From assembly GCA_029207755.1 (NCBI GenBank), contig JARCOQ010000006.1:32246022-32310021 (forward strand): a DNA stretch of 64,000 nt, written 5' to 3'. Numbering within the stretch: position 1 is the first letter of the stretch; every line of letters starts with the position of its first letter. Below are positions 1-12,540 of the stretch, piece by piece. This DNA is from Chamaea fasciata (Eukaryota; Chordata; Aves; Passeriformes; Sylviidae). The notes under the pieces were generated by a model, which did no database searches, was not told where the DNA came from, and was given only the letters and a program-made list of their open reading frames with translations. The translations under genes and the position numbers were made by a program.

Positions 1-190
1 GCGCTCCGCGCCGCTCCGCCCCCGCCGCGGCCCGGCCCGGCCCGCTCCGCCCCCGGCACACCCCCGGCGCGGTCCGGTGCCGCGGGCGAGGCGGGGACGG
101 GATCCCGCCGCTCCCGGTCCCGCAGCGGGTGGCCGTCGCTGTCTCCCGGCCGGGAAGTCCGCACGCCCCGCAACCCACCGCTCCCCGCCT
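1..190. promoter_or_regulatory. Edge of a CpG island, probable STOX2 promoter side
   Basis: The first 190 bases are very GC- and CpG-rich and then drop sharply to ordinary composition. Two GC-box (Sp1-type) cores, CCGCCCC on this strand, lie in near-identical contexts at about 13-26 and 44-57. No coding exon is recognisable on either strand. In mammals STOX2 follows TRAPPC11 in the same orientation, which here means minus-strand transcription leaving the window at the left edge. The link to STOX2 is inference from gene order only; the island is cut by the window and could serve a plus-strand transcript instead. Confidence 0.5.
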
Positions 191-3100
191 CACGCTTCCC
201 TGTCCCAGCACGGGAGCACCATCCCTAGAAAGGAAACGAGCCCGGTCACTGTCCTGCCCGGTGGTTTATGCTTCCCGGCATCATCCCCTCCCCGCCTTCG
301 GGAGATCCTCACCTTTCCCTTCCACAAGTGAAGCATTCCTCAGCCACATCCCTATTATCCCAGCAAGTCTTATAATTCCTTATGGTTTTGTTTCTTCCAG
401 TGGCTACACATCTGTGACATACACAGTGAACGGCATTGACCCCGCCGTGTCCAAACGCCCCTCTCTTCACCCACTGTAATCCTGAGACACTTTCTGTCTT
501 AGGGGTACTGAAATGTGGAACAAGTGTTAGGTTCATTCCTAACTTCTGTAGCTTTTTTCCAGCAATTTAATATTTTGTCTCCCCTGTCTTCTCAATCACC
601 AGCTGCCCGTGAGGCTCAAGGGAGAGCTCAGCAAAACTGTGCAAGGTGCAAGCACAACTGGAGGGGTCCTCGCTGGCAGTGCAAGGCTGACAGCTGGGTT
701 GTGCATCAAGGTTGTAGGTGACTGCTGTGCTGCAGGTTCTGGCAGCAAGGTGCTGGTCAGGCTTGTGAGAAGGCAGATTTAGGAACGTCACTCCTCCTTT
801 TATAGGAGCCCTCAAACCCACAGCAAAACTGAGTCTCAATTCTGAAAACAGGGCTTGAGTTTCTGAATGGTCTGTAGCGGTTGGATACCTTGGTGGTGTG
901 TGAACTGTGAACAGCAGCAACTCTCACTCTGCCCCAGGGAGCAGGGCACCATGGCACTTGGGCTATGGGCAGTGAAGCATGAGAATGCGCCGGAAAGACA
1001 AATGACGCAAAGAGGAAAACTACCGTAGAGAAGATGGGGCAAGAGTGGAGGCAGAAGAGAGACAAGTGAGAGGAGGGGAGCAGGCAGCAGCCACTCCGCC
1101 AGGCAGCAATATGAGAGCTGCTACAGCCGCGACACTCCATGCTGTGCACAAACGACAATGTTTTACTTGCTGCTTCTGAGCTCACTCACATTAACATCCC
1201 TTGACATATTTGTCCCCCATAAACTATTACCCATTTGGTTCTAATCTCAATCAAATCCTGTGCCACTTCCCAGCTGGCTTCATCCAGTTCCTTCTCTGGG
1301 TCTCATTGAGTGCTGTCACTGTACTGTGGAAGGTCAAATTTACCACTATCCCAAAGAGTTTTACAAGGAAACAAGTTGTATGAAACCCGTGTTTCCAAAG
1401 GGGAAATCAGAGGTTAAATAAATTATTCAGAAACACTGCGAGTCATTTTGAGCCAGGAGCAGAGAGTATTAATACTCAGTTTGCAAACCTCTATCCCTTC
1501 CCAAGTCTCCATCACAGCAAGATCTCAAGAGGCCCCTCACTGCAGCCAGGAATAGTTTTAATGTTGCTGCTGTCAGGATTTCAAAGGAGCTCTTTTATTA
1601 AGCTTTGCAAGAGGAGCCCCCTGGCACCCTCATTGTCCTTCAAAATGCTTCCCAAAGTTCAACCGAGCCACTGGTTTTCTGCTGAAAGACCTAGTCTTAG
1701 TGTGTTGAAACTACTGTCATGATCTTGTCATATTCATGTTATTCTTACCTTGTGCCTTCCTCCTCTGCATTATATCAGCCTTTTATCTTGCCCATCATAC
1801 CTGCATTTCAGTTCTCTGGGCAGGGCTCACCTTTGTGTCGCTTTTATGTGGAGCATATCACATTGACATCTCAACTGCTGAGCAGAGTCACCAGGTAACT
1901 TCAAGGCTTGGATGAATTTTTATTTCTACCTGCAGAACAAAGGAGCCAAATTAAGCCCCTTAACTGTTTTTAGGCTTTTGCTCCAGATGCATCCTGAACA
2001 CTTGGGTGTGGAGCCCTGCACTTTGCCTACAGCCCTCAAATCCCAAGTGCTAGCCAAATCTGTGATCCTTCTGCTGCCTCTGACATAAACCCATGTTCAG
2101 TGTGGCATGTCTCAGCCTTTGGTCGTGGCATCAGTATAGCTCTCTCCATTAGCTGAGCTCCTTTTCCCTTCAATACTGATTTCTGAAGCAATTGGTCTGG
2201 AGAAACGTGCCACACAGTCATTTTCTTCCTCCTTGCAGTAATGTTTGTGGACTGTCATTCTTCTCTACCCCTGGCTTGCTCTCCTGTAAAGGCTAGCCCC
2301 CAGCCTGCTATCCTCTTGCACCACACTTTCAACATTTTTTCCCTCATGCCACTTCAGGCCTCTGTGCTCACAGGCTGGACCTCCCTCCTCCCTCCCTCCC
2401 ACCCTTCCTCCCACCCTTCCTCCCACCCTTCCTCTCCTTTTCAGCATGCTGCCCCTCTCTGCAGCTTGCACACATGTAGTTTCACACACAAGTGTGATGA
2501 CAAGGCAATGAAAGAGGGCATGCAATAATTTGTCCAACACTTCTCAGATGAAGCTGTGACACAAACCAAAATACACTGTGTGCTAGGAGTTAGTGCTGTC
2601 TCCACAGAAGCCAGTGCCAGGATTGCCTAAGCAAGATCTTGAGAGCCTGGTTAAGAAATGCCCAGGACCAGGGAATAGACAACAAATATGTAACTGAGTA
2701 AACTGTTCATCATTCATTGCTTCCCTTTTTCCCCATCTCCTTATTGAGTCAAACATTTTTTATCCTCAGAATTTGGGGTGTTTGGTTTATTTTTGTTTAT
2801 TTACATTTTTGTGCTTATGAGTTTGGTGTTGAGTAGCATCTCCTTCCTTTTCATTCACTCACTTCAAGGGACTTGTTCCAAGATATCAACATCTATAGCC
2901 AGACTAAAGCCCATCCAGTATCTCCCAGTAGAAACACAAGCAAGAAGACAGCCTACAATCTTCTTATAGCCAAATTATGAAAGCAAGTGAAGTGGAACTT
3001 CTAAGTGCCTCTGAAGCGTTTGGAAAGGGGGAAGTTTACATTGCTAGCAGGACAAAACCCCTGAAGATTTAGACATGTTTCTCTGAAATGCATCAGTGGT

Positions 3101-6100
3101 GCAGGAGGTGTGCAACAAACGGTATTGTTCATTCTGGGTGGGAGCAGAAAGTCAAACAAACCTGGCAGAGCTGTGTTCTCTGGCTGTCTGTACTGACCCA
3201 TTGCTCAGGAGTGGCATCTCTGTCTCCTGCAAACATTGCCTCATTAAAAATTTTCTGGGAAAAGGGTATTTCCCCAGAATTCATCCAAGGCCACAGAATG
3301 GAAAAGCAAGGCTGAGGTGGAATATACAGTGATTGTGCATCCCAGAATTGTACATAAGGCAAATTACAGAATTTCACAGCCTATGCAGTATGTCAGCAAG
3401 TGATCTGCTTCAGATGCAGTACTCAGGCAGTACGTCGGCAAGTGCCTTCCAGGAGAGGTTTTGAAAGACTGTTCACTATCAGAAAATTATTTTTAAATCT
3501 CTCTAGTCATTTTATACAAGCAGAAATTATACCTTCCCTCCCACTGTCCATCCAGTGTTGCCACCTATCGAGACAGTCCTGGATACTTCCCAGCCCAGTT
3601 GTCTCACTCCCAGGACGAAGCTTCTCTTACCATTACATGGGTTGTCGGGGGATTGAAGCATGTTTGGCACAAAACTGCCAGCTATAGGATGGTCTTTTAA
3701 GATATTTCTGACAGGATATTTTTTTTTAACATATCTACATGAATTCCCATGTGGAAGGCTGACTGAAGCTTCAGACACTGGTGGTGCAGTCACACAGCTT
3801 AGTGCAACTGCTGTTGTCAGAAAGGGCACTGACTGCAACCCTAATGAGACCAGAGCATGCAGACCTCAATAATAAATTTTGAGAAGTTTTACGCCCTCCT
3901 CCTGCCCCATTTGAGACTTACATGAGCCTGACTAGACTTCCCTAGACATGGAGTCAATGTAAGCTGGGTCTGGCTTTGCTGCTGCAGGTGTGTAGGAGAG
4001 GGCCAGCAACAGGTGTGTGGGTAACACATGGGCTGGATGCTGCTCTTCTTGTCATACTGTGAGAAAAACCAGGAGCAATCTTAGAAGAGTGAATGCTGTA
4101 AAATAGCAGGTTATGAACAGTGGTGGGGACTCGCAGCTAAGGAAAGTAAAATGGTGGAATGGGCATACTAGTAGTTGTTCCTTAAAACTTCCCAGAAATG
4201 TGGCATCCCTTGTAGGTAAATATAGCTCTACATTCACCTAGTTTGCATCACATGATGACATTTATTTGCCACCAAGAATTCCTAAAACACTACCTTGTTT
4301 AGCTTCACCATTTTGTTTTGGTCACCAGTTTTTGCAACGCAGGGATAGTAATACTTCTCATATTTGTGAAGTCCCTTGAGGCCTGCTATTAAAAATCAGG
4401 AATGGCCATTTCACTGTCTCTGCTCTGGTAGGAGCCAAGTACATCTGTGCTCAGTCCTGTCCTGCCATCCTCCATCAAGAAGCTCTGCTCAGAAACCTTT
4501 GCTCAGACAGTGTTCCCAGTGAAGTCAATGGGAGTTTCCCGCGTGAAGAGTGATGAGCTGGGTCCAAACTAAACACCCAACTAATAAACAGAGCAGGAAA
4601 TAGCTGACTGCATCATTTTTAAGCTCTGTGCTTTTACCTGACTCAGACACGCTGGCATCAAGAAGGATCCTGGGGGCAGGATGCGACCCAAGGGAGGAGA
4701 GGAGATCCCGGGTTATGGGCAGGCATGTCTATCTTCCTCTTCAGGAAAATCTTTGGCAACAGTGTTAAACACCTTTGCAGCTAGGTGAGTGCTGCTTGGA
4801 TAGGTGAACTGGTAGGTAGACTATTACCTATTGTCTGCTTAACAATAGCCTACACATACTGGGGAAGTTACAACTGACTAGGAGGAAAATCACCTCCCAG
4901 CAGACACTGAAAACAAGTTCCCATTTTACTGACAGAACATGAGCATTACAGGGTACAGGTTTTTCACATTGAAACTCAGGTGCCTATGTTTAGACATGTA
5001 AATAACACAGCACTAAAACACCTGGATTGGAATGCCCTTTAATTTTATTTATGTATGAATTTGCAAAGAGGGAAACAAGACTTGCAGATGTTTTTGAAGC
5101 AAAAAAATGGTGTTCATCTGACAACAGCAGCGTGGATTAAAGGGGACAGAATAGATTTTCTGCACAGGAAATTCTTGACTGTAAAATAATAGAGGCAAGA
5201 GAAGGGTACGTTTGTACCTTGACTTTCTAAATTTTTTTCTAGAGATGTTTTTAATGTGCCTTCCAGCCTATATTTGTGTCTTACCTGCTATGGTATTGAC
5301 AATTGCTTTTGGCCAGATTACAGTCAGACACTGAGGTGGGGGCTTAGATGATGTATTTGACCAAGACAGGATTTATTTCAAACTCTGAAATTGTACTCTA
5401 CTGAAGCCATAAAGGACTCAATACTTGGAGAAAACATACAATTTTAATTATGGAAATGGCACACCAGTTTGCCTTCAAAAATATCTGCTTGTCACGTTGC
5501 CTTGCAAGAACTACTGAAAACACATTGAGGCACCTCAGGCACTGACACGCAAAAAGAACTAAGGTTTGTTTTCATGATTCCCCTACCCGTAATGGAAAGA
5601 GCTTGTGAATGAAATGGGCATTAATTTTCATGAGTGCTTTGGAAGAAAGAGCAATAAAATCTATTTCCCCACCATTTTTCATATTTGCTTTTACAGCCTG
5701 TGGCCTGAGCCAGCCTAGGAAAGGCGTGTGATCGATCCCTGGCAGATCTTGTATCTCCAAATTAATGACACCAAAGTCAGAGCAAGGAGGTCAGAAGTTC
5801 TTCCCCAGCCTTGGCATAATCTTAAATTTCTCTGCTTTGAATAGACTGCTTTTCTCCTACCCTTCCCATGTAGTGCAAGGCAAGTCCTGTAGGTGCTGGG
5901 AGTAGTGCAAAACTGCACTCAGGAGAACAAAATTCCAGTGTGACACAGTGAGATACCTATAGCCCTAAGAGTGTGCAAATGTAAATGGCTTACATAGGCA
6001 AAGTGAGTTAAAGGGAAATTCTCGTTCATGTAATATGCGCAGCCAAGAGCTCCAACCCATACTGGCTCAGTTCTCCTGTAGGGACCCCATTAGACTGTGG

Positions 6101-6250
6101 GCCAAAATGAGAAAATGATGGCCTGTGACTCTGTGACTCCACACTTTCATTTGGGAAGTACATTTTGTACCTAAGCAAGAAAGCAAGGTAGGCAGAGCTG
6201 ACCACTTCTAAATGGACAATTAAATGAACTCTTCTACCTTCCAGAAGAAT
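191..6250. other. Intergenic, left block
   Basis: This stretch has no coding exon, RNA gene or recognisable transposon. The open frames are short, overlap each other on both strands, and have no recognisable protein content. A short 12-bp minisatellite (2398-2433) is listed separately. It lies between the left CpG island and the 3' end of TRAPPC11, so it may hold upstream regulatory DNA of the island's gene, but nothing in the sequence shows this directly. Confidence 0.6.
2398..2433. repeat. 12-bp minisatellite, three copies
   Basis: The unit CCCACCCTTCCT occurs three times in perfect tandem, preceded by a CTCC-rich pyrimidine run from about 2380. It creates a spurious repetitive peptide in overlapping frames. 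Confidence 0.85.
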
Positions 6251-8677
6251 TTAATCAGGGGCTGCTATTACAATGCCCACCTGGGGTAAAAAAAAAAAAA
6301 AAAAAAATTAAAACATGATTCTGTGCCACAAGGCACTCCGCAGGCAGGCTGATCAGCACACAGGGTGAGAGAACCAGAGCTGGGCATGGCTTTGTAAGCA
6401 GCCTTTGCTCTGCTCTGGTGGCAGAGCTGTTCATGACAAGTAGACATTGCTCTGGGCTGAACAGCTCTGATGTGAGCTTGAAAATGGTAGGAATACCACA
6501 TCTCTAACTCAAACTGCAGCGATAAAGAACTGCATTGGTGGGAACCACACAGTCCATCCCTGCAGGCAGAGCTGAACGACTTTCACTGGTGCCCACTAGC
6601 ATGGGGGGAGCTGGCACGAGGTGCTTGAAAGACAAATTGGTGCATGTTGGCCTGTCTGAGAACCCCTTGGTGGCACAAATCATGGGAGGCATTCCCAGAT
6701 CACAGGGTGGGAAACCTCTACGGTCATTTGTCTTGACAATTTTTGGATGGCAGCTTCTCTTTCTGACTGGGCAAAGGGAAAGCGACCTGTGTTGGTCGTT
6801 TCATGTGAAAACCCTTTGAGATTTAGCCCTGCTCTTCAGACAGGCAGACACCCCTACAGATGCGCAGCACAGGGATACAGTATATCAAGATACAAGGAGG
6901 CTCCACCCCTGCCACAGCTTTCTTGCTCTTCCTGCCTGGAAGCCCAGGCTGAATGATGGGCTTGCTCTCTGCTCCCAGCCTGTGACGTCTTTCCACTTTC
7001 TGTGCACTGATCCACCGACCATGACTGAGTTCAGAAAATGTGACCCAGGCTTAAAGCCTCCTTCTGGGCCCTCCTAAACCAAGGGCTTGTCTGTCCCACC
7101 CACAGAGCTTTGCAGGAAGAGGATTTCTACAATCAAGCACACGAGAATGCCTGTGGGAAGTGGAACTAACTCCTACCACAGGCTTTGCAGGTAGGGAAAG
7201 GCTGGAGGCAGCAAACAATGTTGGATAAAATACCCACTTTGGGTTTTGATTCTCTGCTCTTCTTGCTGCTTTTCCAGCCACTACCAACCCACCAGCATGC
7301 TTTTAACTCATCTATGCTTTTTCTTGATCAGGACACCAATTTTTGGTGTTTTCTCACTTAATACAGATGCCTCTGGGAAAGGACAAAGTATCCCTGGGAA
7401 ATAAACTATCATAATGTTATTCCCCTTCTTTTTCTTTCACAGAAAATTTTTATTTATTTTAAATATTTATTTTAAAGTTTTCTCAATTCAACAACCTTCT
7501 TTTTTGCCACTTCAGGCCCTAAGTTGCTTGCCCTTGATGAACTAGTTCAGTCAAAGCCATGTTTGGTTTACAAATATGAGAGTAACAGGCACCTTACAGC
7601 TGACTACAATAAACAACTATTATTTTTGAAAACAGACCAATACCTGTTACATTGAAACAGGTGAAACATTCCCTTTTGCTCTTTTAACTGAAGGGTGGAA
7701 GGTGATGGAATAGCCCAGCAAATGCTCATGTGAGCAGAGAGGGAGGTAACCGACCCCTTCTCCAACAGGACCTGTCACAGCTCTTTCAGCACTGGTTTTG
7801 TGCCCATTGGGTCAGTGCCAAGAACTGGCACGTGTTCAGGGTGGGGAGTCACCCAGCCATCAGCTAGCTTCTTCACTGCTCCATCATTTTCATTTCACCC
7901 AGAGCAAAGAGACAAATATGAAGGCTGATGGGCTAGGTGCTCACCTTCAGGCCCCCTTTGGCAACAAGGAATTGGTGAACAGGGTGGTGGAGTGGATGTA
8001 AGAGAATTTATTCCTCGTTTAATAGCCTGTCATTATAGCTAAACCTTTTGCATAAACAGCAATTTGGCTCCCATCTCCTGAACATTGCTCCCTTGTATTA
8101 GACCTCCTATAATAGCTGTAATTACAGTTGCAAGTTCTGCTTTTATTTTATGGGAGCCGAGGTAAACTTGCCCAAAGTCCCAAGAGTTGATCCTCAAGTA
8201 CAGCCATGTCTGTGAGGCAAGGGATCTAATGGGTGAGTCACAGCAAAGACCTGCCAGTTTCCTCACTAGCCCTGCCTGCTCTCAGGACTGATCTCTCCTA
8301 CAGGTAGTATTAAGCAGCCACTCTCCTGGTAAGTGCTAAGTAGCTAAGTGCTACTCTCCTGCCTCTTCTCTTTGCCTTGGCTTGTCAGGATTAGACATTT
8401 TAACCAACGACCCTGGCTGTCATCAATCTCAATATTGAGTGCACCAAGATAATACAGGCACTTCTCTGTGAAGACAGGCATTTATGAACTATTTGTGAAA
8501 CCATTTCAGCTAAAGAAGACAGACAGCTCTATTTTGTACCTAATATTGTCTGACAGATGTGGACACACCCTGGGATGACTTTCTTGTCATCCCAACTAGA
8601 AGGTCAAGAGACTACATTTGACAGAGAATCGCCTTTGGCACTCCAACAAAAAATGAAAACACATCAGCATCCAGAAA

Positions 8678-8730
8678 AAAAAACCAAAAAAAAAAAAAAA
8701 AAAAACCAAAAAAAAAACCCCAAAAAACCC
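8678..8730. repeat. A-rich low-complexity tract
   Basis: Long A runs are broken only by CC dinucleotides and followed by short C runs. No element body or target duplication is visible next to it, so I treat it as simple low-complexity DNA, not the tail of a retrocopy. Confidence 0.7.
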
Positions 8731-11700
8731 CCACCTTTGTAAACCAGATGTGCCGGATTTAACATCTCCCAGAGCTTAATTCCTTTTAAATTTTTTAGCT
8801 CCTCTTTGAAGATTATCCATGGACCCCAACACCAGGCTAAACCAGATTAGCTTTTGTTCTTCTATCAGCCATTATCAGCTTACTGTTTCAAATATCTCAG
8901 GCATGGTGGGCAGTGTCTTTCCTTTCTCCTCTCCCCTCTCCCCTCCCTCCATTTTCATGCTTTCCCTAGGGACCTCTGTGCAATACCACCATGCGTTTCC
9001 CTGCTGTCTCCAGAATGCAGCTGAGATCCACTGTGGAAGAAGAGAGCAGGGACTGACCTCAATCGCCACAGCAGTGGTTCTGGGGAAAGATCCCAGTCCC
9101 ACCAGGATAAGAAGGTCGAGTTCAGAAAGGAAAGTTCACCAAAAGATCAAGAGCTCAATAGGGGGACAGTAAGACATAAATCAGGTAAGCTCTCCTGGGT
9201 TATTTCTTTGGCAATGCACATTTCAGCAACTAAATCTGAGTCCACTCCATTGGCAAATGTCAGACACAGGAGAAAATACAGTTTCCTGCTAAGGTAATAA
9301 AGATGATGCCTATAAATGAATTTTATCTTGGTTTTGAAATGAGTTTTCCTGTTTGTATAAAAATGGACACATCACTGCTTCATATTTATGCAGAAGAGAG
9401 TTACATGTTAGTACCCAATAATCAGATCCTTTCTTTGCAAGGAAGAGGTGGGAGTGAGTAGTTTTTGCTGTGGGTTTTATGGGAAGAGCTTTGCCAGGGT
9501 ATGTGTTAAATTTAGAAAAAAACTCCTTAGGCTTTTCCTTCTCTTTGCCATAGGAAATGCTGCAAGTTACAGACCCCAACAGTCACCTTTTGTACTAACT
9601 GCTTCCGCACACTGAAAGGGCACATTCAGAGATGCTGCAGCAACCAGCAGTGGTCAACCCATACTTGACTTTTTGACCCTTTTTGAGGCCAACCTACTAC
9701 AGCTTTCAAAGGCTGGATGGTTTCCAGGAGGATCACTGGAGGAACACCAACCCAGGCGTTGGAAGGGGGGAAGGAGAGAAGAAATCTTAGAATTTCCTTG
9801 CTTCCTTTTTAGCTCACACTAACTCATTGTACAAAACACTTAAGGCAGTGTACCTGGAAAGGCCCCTGTGCAGAACAGAGCTGGAGGTAACCCTGCTCCA
9901 GCTGGCTGGTGGCTGTGGCAATCCTGCTTCAGCGGCTGCCACTGGATGGTGCTGTATGGAGGGGAGCAGGAATAGTTTGGTTTGCTGCTAATCTGAGCCT
10001 CAGCATCTTTTGTTTTCAAAATTGATCTTTTTGACATGCAGAGCAGTGTGCATGAAGTCCGTGGCCACCTGTGGGGCTCGGGCAGAGAGCACTGTGTCTT
10101 GCCCCTCATCACAGCTATGGAGCTGTGGCCAGCCTTGGGGGAAACCTGAAAGTGCAAAAGGATGCAGCTGACAGCAGAACATCAACAGGAGCACTCAGCA
10201 GGCACTGAAAACCAAGGATGGAAGAAGTTGCCAAGAATGTCCTGGCAGACCCACTGCTCTACCAGTGCTGGTTTAGGTAATCTAGGAGTTTGGCTTCCAT
10301 TCATTAACTTCCTCTTCTCCATTGCCAAAGGATAAGAAGGGGAGGAGGGAGGTGGCATCCAAGCCAGGGTAAAGAGGGGATGGCTGGATCAGCCCTCTTC
10401 TTGAGGATCACAGCCCCAAGCAAGGCTTCTTCAGGCTCCAAAGCAGGCAAGAGTACTCCACAGTTGGCATCATCACTACCCCTGGTCTACAGTCCCACAG
10501 GATTCCTTGCCTAGTCCTCTTTCCATGGCCTGTTAGGTTTTTCTTTCATGCTGTTTAACCATTACAGATCCCAGCATTCAGATTTCTCTGCATTAATCTT
10601 TTGATCAAACCAGTTTTGCTTCCAGTCTGTGTGGATGAGGTAGAGGAAACTCCAAGAGATCCTGATTGTGGTTTTCAGGAGACAGTCATTGGTTTTACAG
10701 CCTAAGAAGGCAGGCTACTTCCAGTAAAGTAATGCAGCAGAGTTCAAACAGCCTGCATTTGTAGATCTCCTCACGTGGATAAAGTAAAAAAAAAACCCAT
10801 CAAAGTAATTTACCTAGAAGTGGGACAGTAATCACAAGCCAAAGGTCACCACAATGATTTGCATTACAGTAACAAACACAAAGCTTAATCATAGCTGTAC
10901 ATCTCTATTTCCCTTCAGAAAATACTATGCCCTCTGCCCATCATGGATAGCTCATAACTGATCATGCATGTAACTAATGCTGGTTTTCTTCTAGCAGTGA
11001 AATCCCAGATAAATCCCATTTGCTCTGTTCAGCAGTGCACACTTCATCTCATGGAGTAACCATGGCACAAAGAACATTGTGACTGTTCTCCCCAGGTGCA
11101 AATGTGCACAGGTCCTTTCCAGTCAGTGGAGCAATATCAGGTTGCTCCTGCAAAAAGCATGACCTCTTAGGGAAAAGTAACTAATGCAAGAATTAGAAAA
11201 ACATTTCTGTTAAAATTAGCTGATGTGCACAGTAGTACACGCTGAGGGGATAAGAGCATTCCTCTCTCACTACCTAAAAACTCCTTCACCGAATTCATCA
11301 ATCATTCTTGACAGCATACCTTTTGTTTCTGGCCTATAAGAATACTTGAACTAAAAGTTTCTCAAGTCCAAATCCACTCTAAGTGATGAGTATCTTTGAG
11401 GTCATAAATTAATGCAAGCAATTGTTATGTTAGCCACATGAAAGTCTTCAGTGGAAGAGCAGTGACCCCAAGAGAGAGTGAGATTTTACTAAAGATAACT
11501 TTTGTCTGACCTCTCTGCAACCTCCTGGCTAGGTAAATATCTTATAAACATCTTATCTTATAAGGTAATTTTGTAGTAGATAGAGAATTGGCATTTTTTC
11601 TGTTAGGAGGAGGCTGGTGCTTGAAAACTGGATTAAAACAACTTTATTTTGCTTTATAATTTCCTAATGTTGGTGCACAGAGAAATCATTGTATGGAAAA

Positions 11701-12433
11701 CCAAAGAGAGAGCATTCTGATACCTTTGAGGACATTTCTATTCTCCTTCCCTCTGTAATTATCATATATGTTTTGATATTTATTGTTGCAAGTGTAATAA
11801 TAAATGTAAACTATTTTGAGAAAGCAATCCACTACTGAGCACATATGTCCCAGTAGCAAGCTGCCAGGAGAGGCTGAGGTGGGATTCCTTGATGTCAGTT
11901 ACAAAACAGAGGATGTACATATCTATAAACCTGTATGTGTATGTATGTGCGTATGCCAGGCTTACAGCTGGTGACACTGGAGGGACAAAGTACTGGCTGC
12001 TGTAAAGCAGCTCCACGGTTTTGTTTACACTTTAGGGCTGGAGCAGGCACTTGGAATGCTCCGGCTGAGGGTGCAGGACAGCCACCTCCACCTCTACTGC
12101 TCATGAAAACAGGTGCCAAGAAGATTTTTATTATGGCATCATGAAACCTAACAGTGAAGAAAAATCAGGCTAAGTTCATCCCAAGCTGCAGGCTATTGGA
12201 ATGCCTTCTTTGTGGGACAGGGAATTGAAATAGAAGGGGTTTTAGCCTCATTTGGGTATTCATTGTTGTTTTACTGGAATTTATTTATTTCACTGGCATA
12301 CATAGGCATGAGTACATATACATGTGTGCATATATAAAAGCTACATAACAAGAACCAATTGGATTCAATACATTTCAGCTAATTACTTATTAGAATAGTT
12401 GGGGCAAATGAATAGTTTAAATACTGGTTAGCA

Positions 12434-12540
12434 AAAAAAACCAAAACAAAACCAAACAACAAAAAAACCAAAAAAACAAAACCAAAAGCAAACCCACAAA
12501 AAACCCCAAACAAACAAACAAAAACAAACAAAAAACCCCA
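12434..12540. repeat. A/C-rich low-complexity tract
   Basis: About 107 bases are almost only A and C (AAAACC and AAAC-type words, partly CAAA repeats). It is imperfect, without a constant unit, and has no adjoining gene body or transposon. Confidence 0.75.

Noticed and set aside
4513..4540. GAAGTCAATGGGAGTTT word resembling an old amniote repeat
   Set aside because: Only about 20 bases are similar to what I remember, too short to assign an element or its boundaries.
6288..6307. Poly(A) tract as the tail of a processed pseudogene
   Set aside because: The upstream sequence has no recognisable coding content and no flanking duplication is evident. The same applies to the A-rich tract near 8700.
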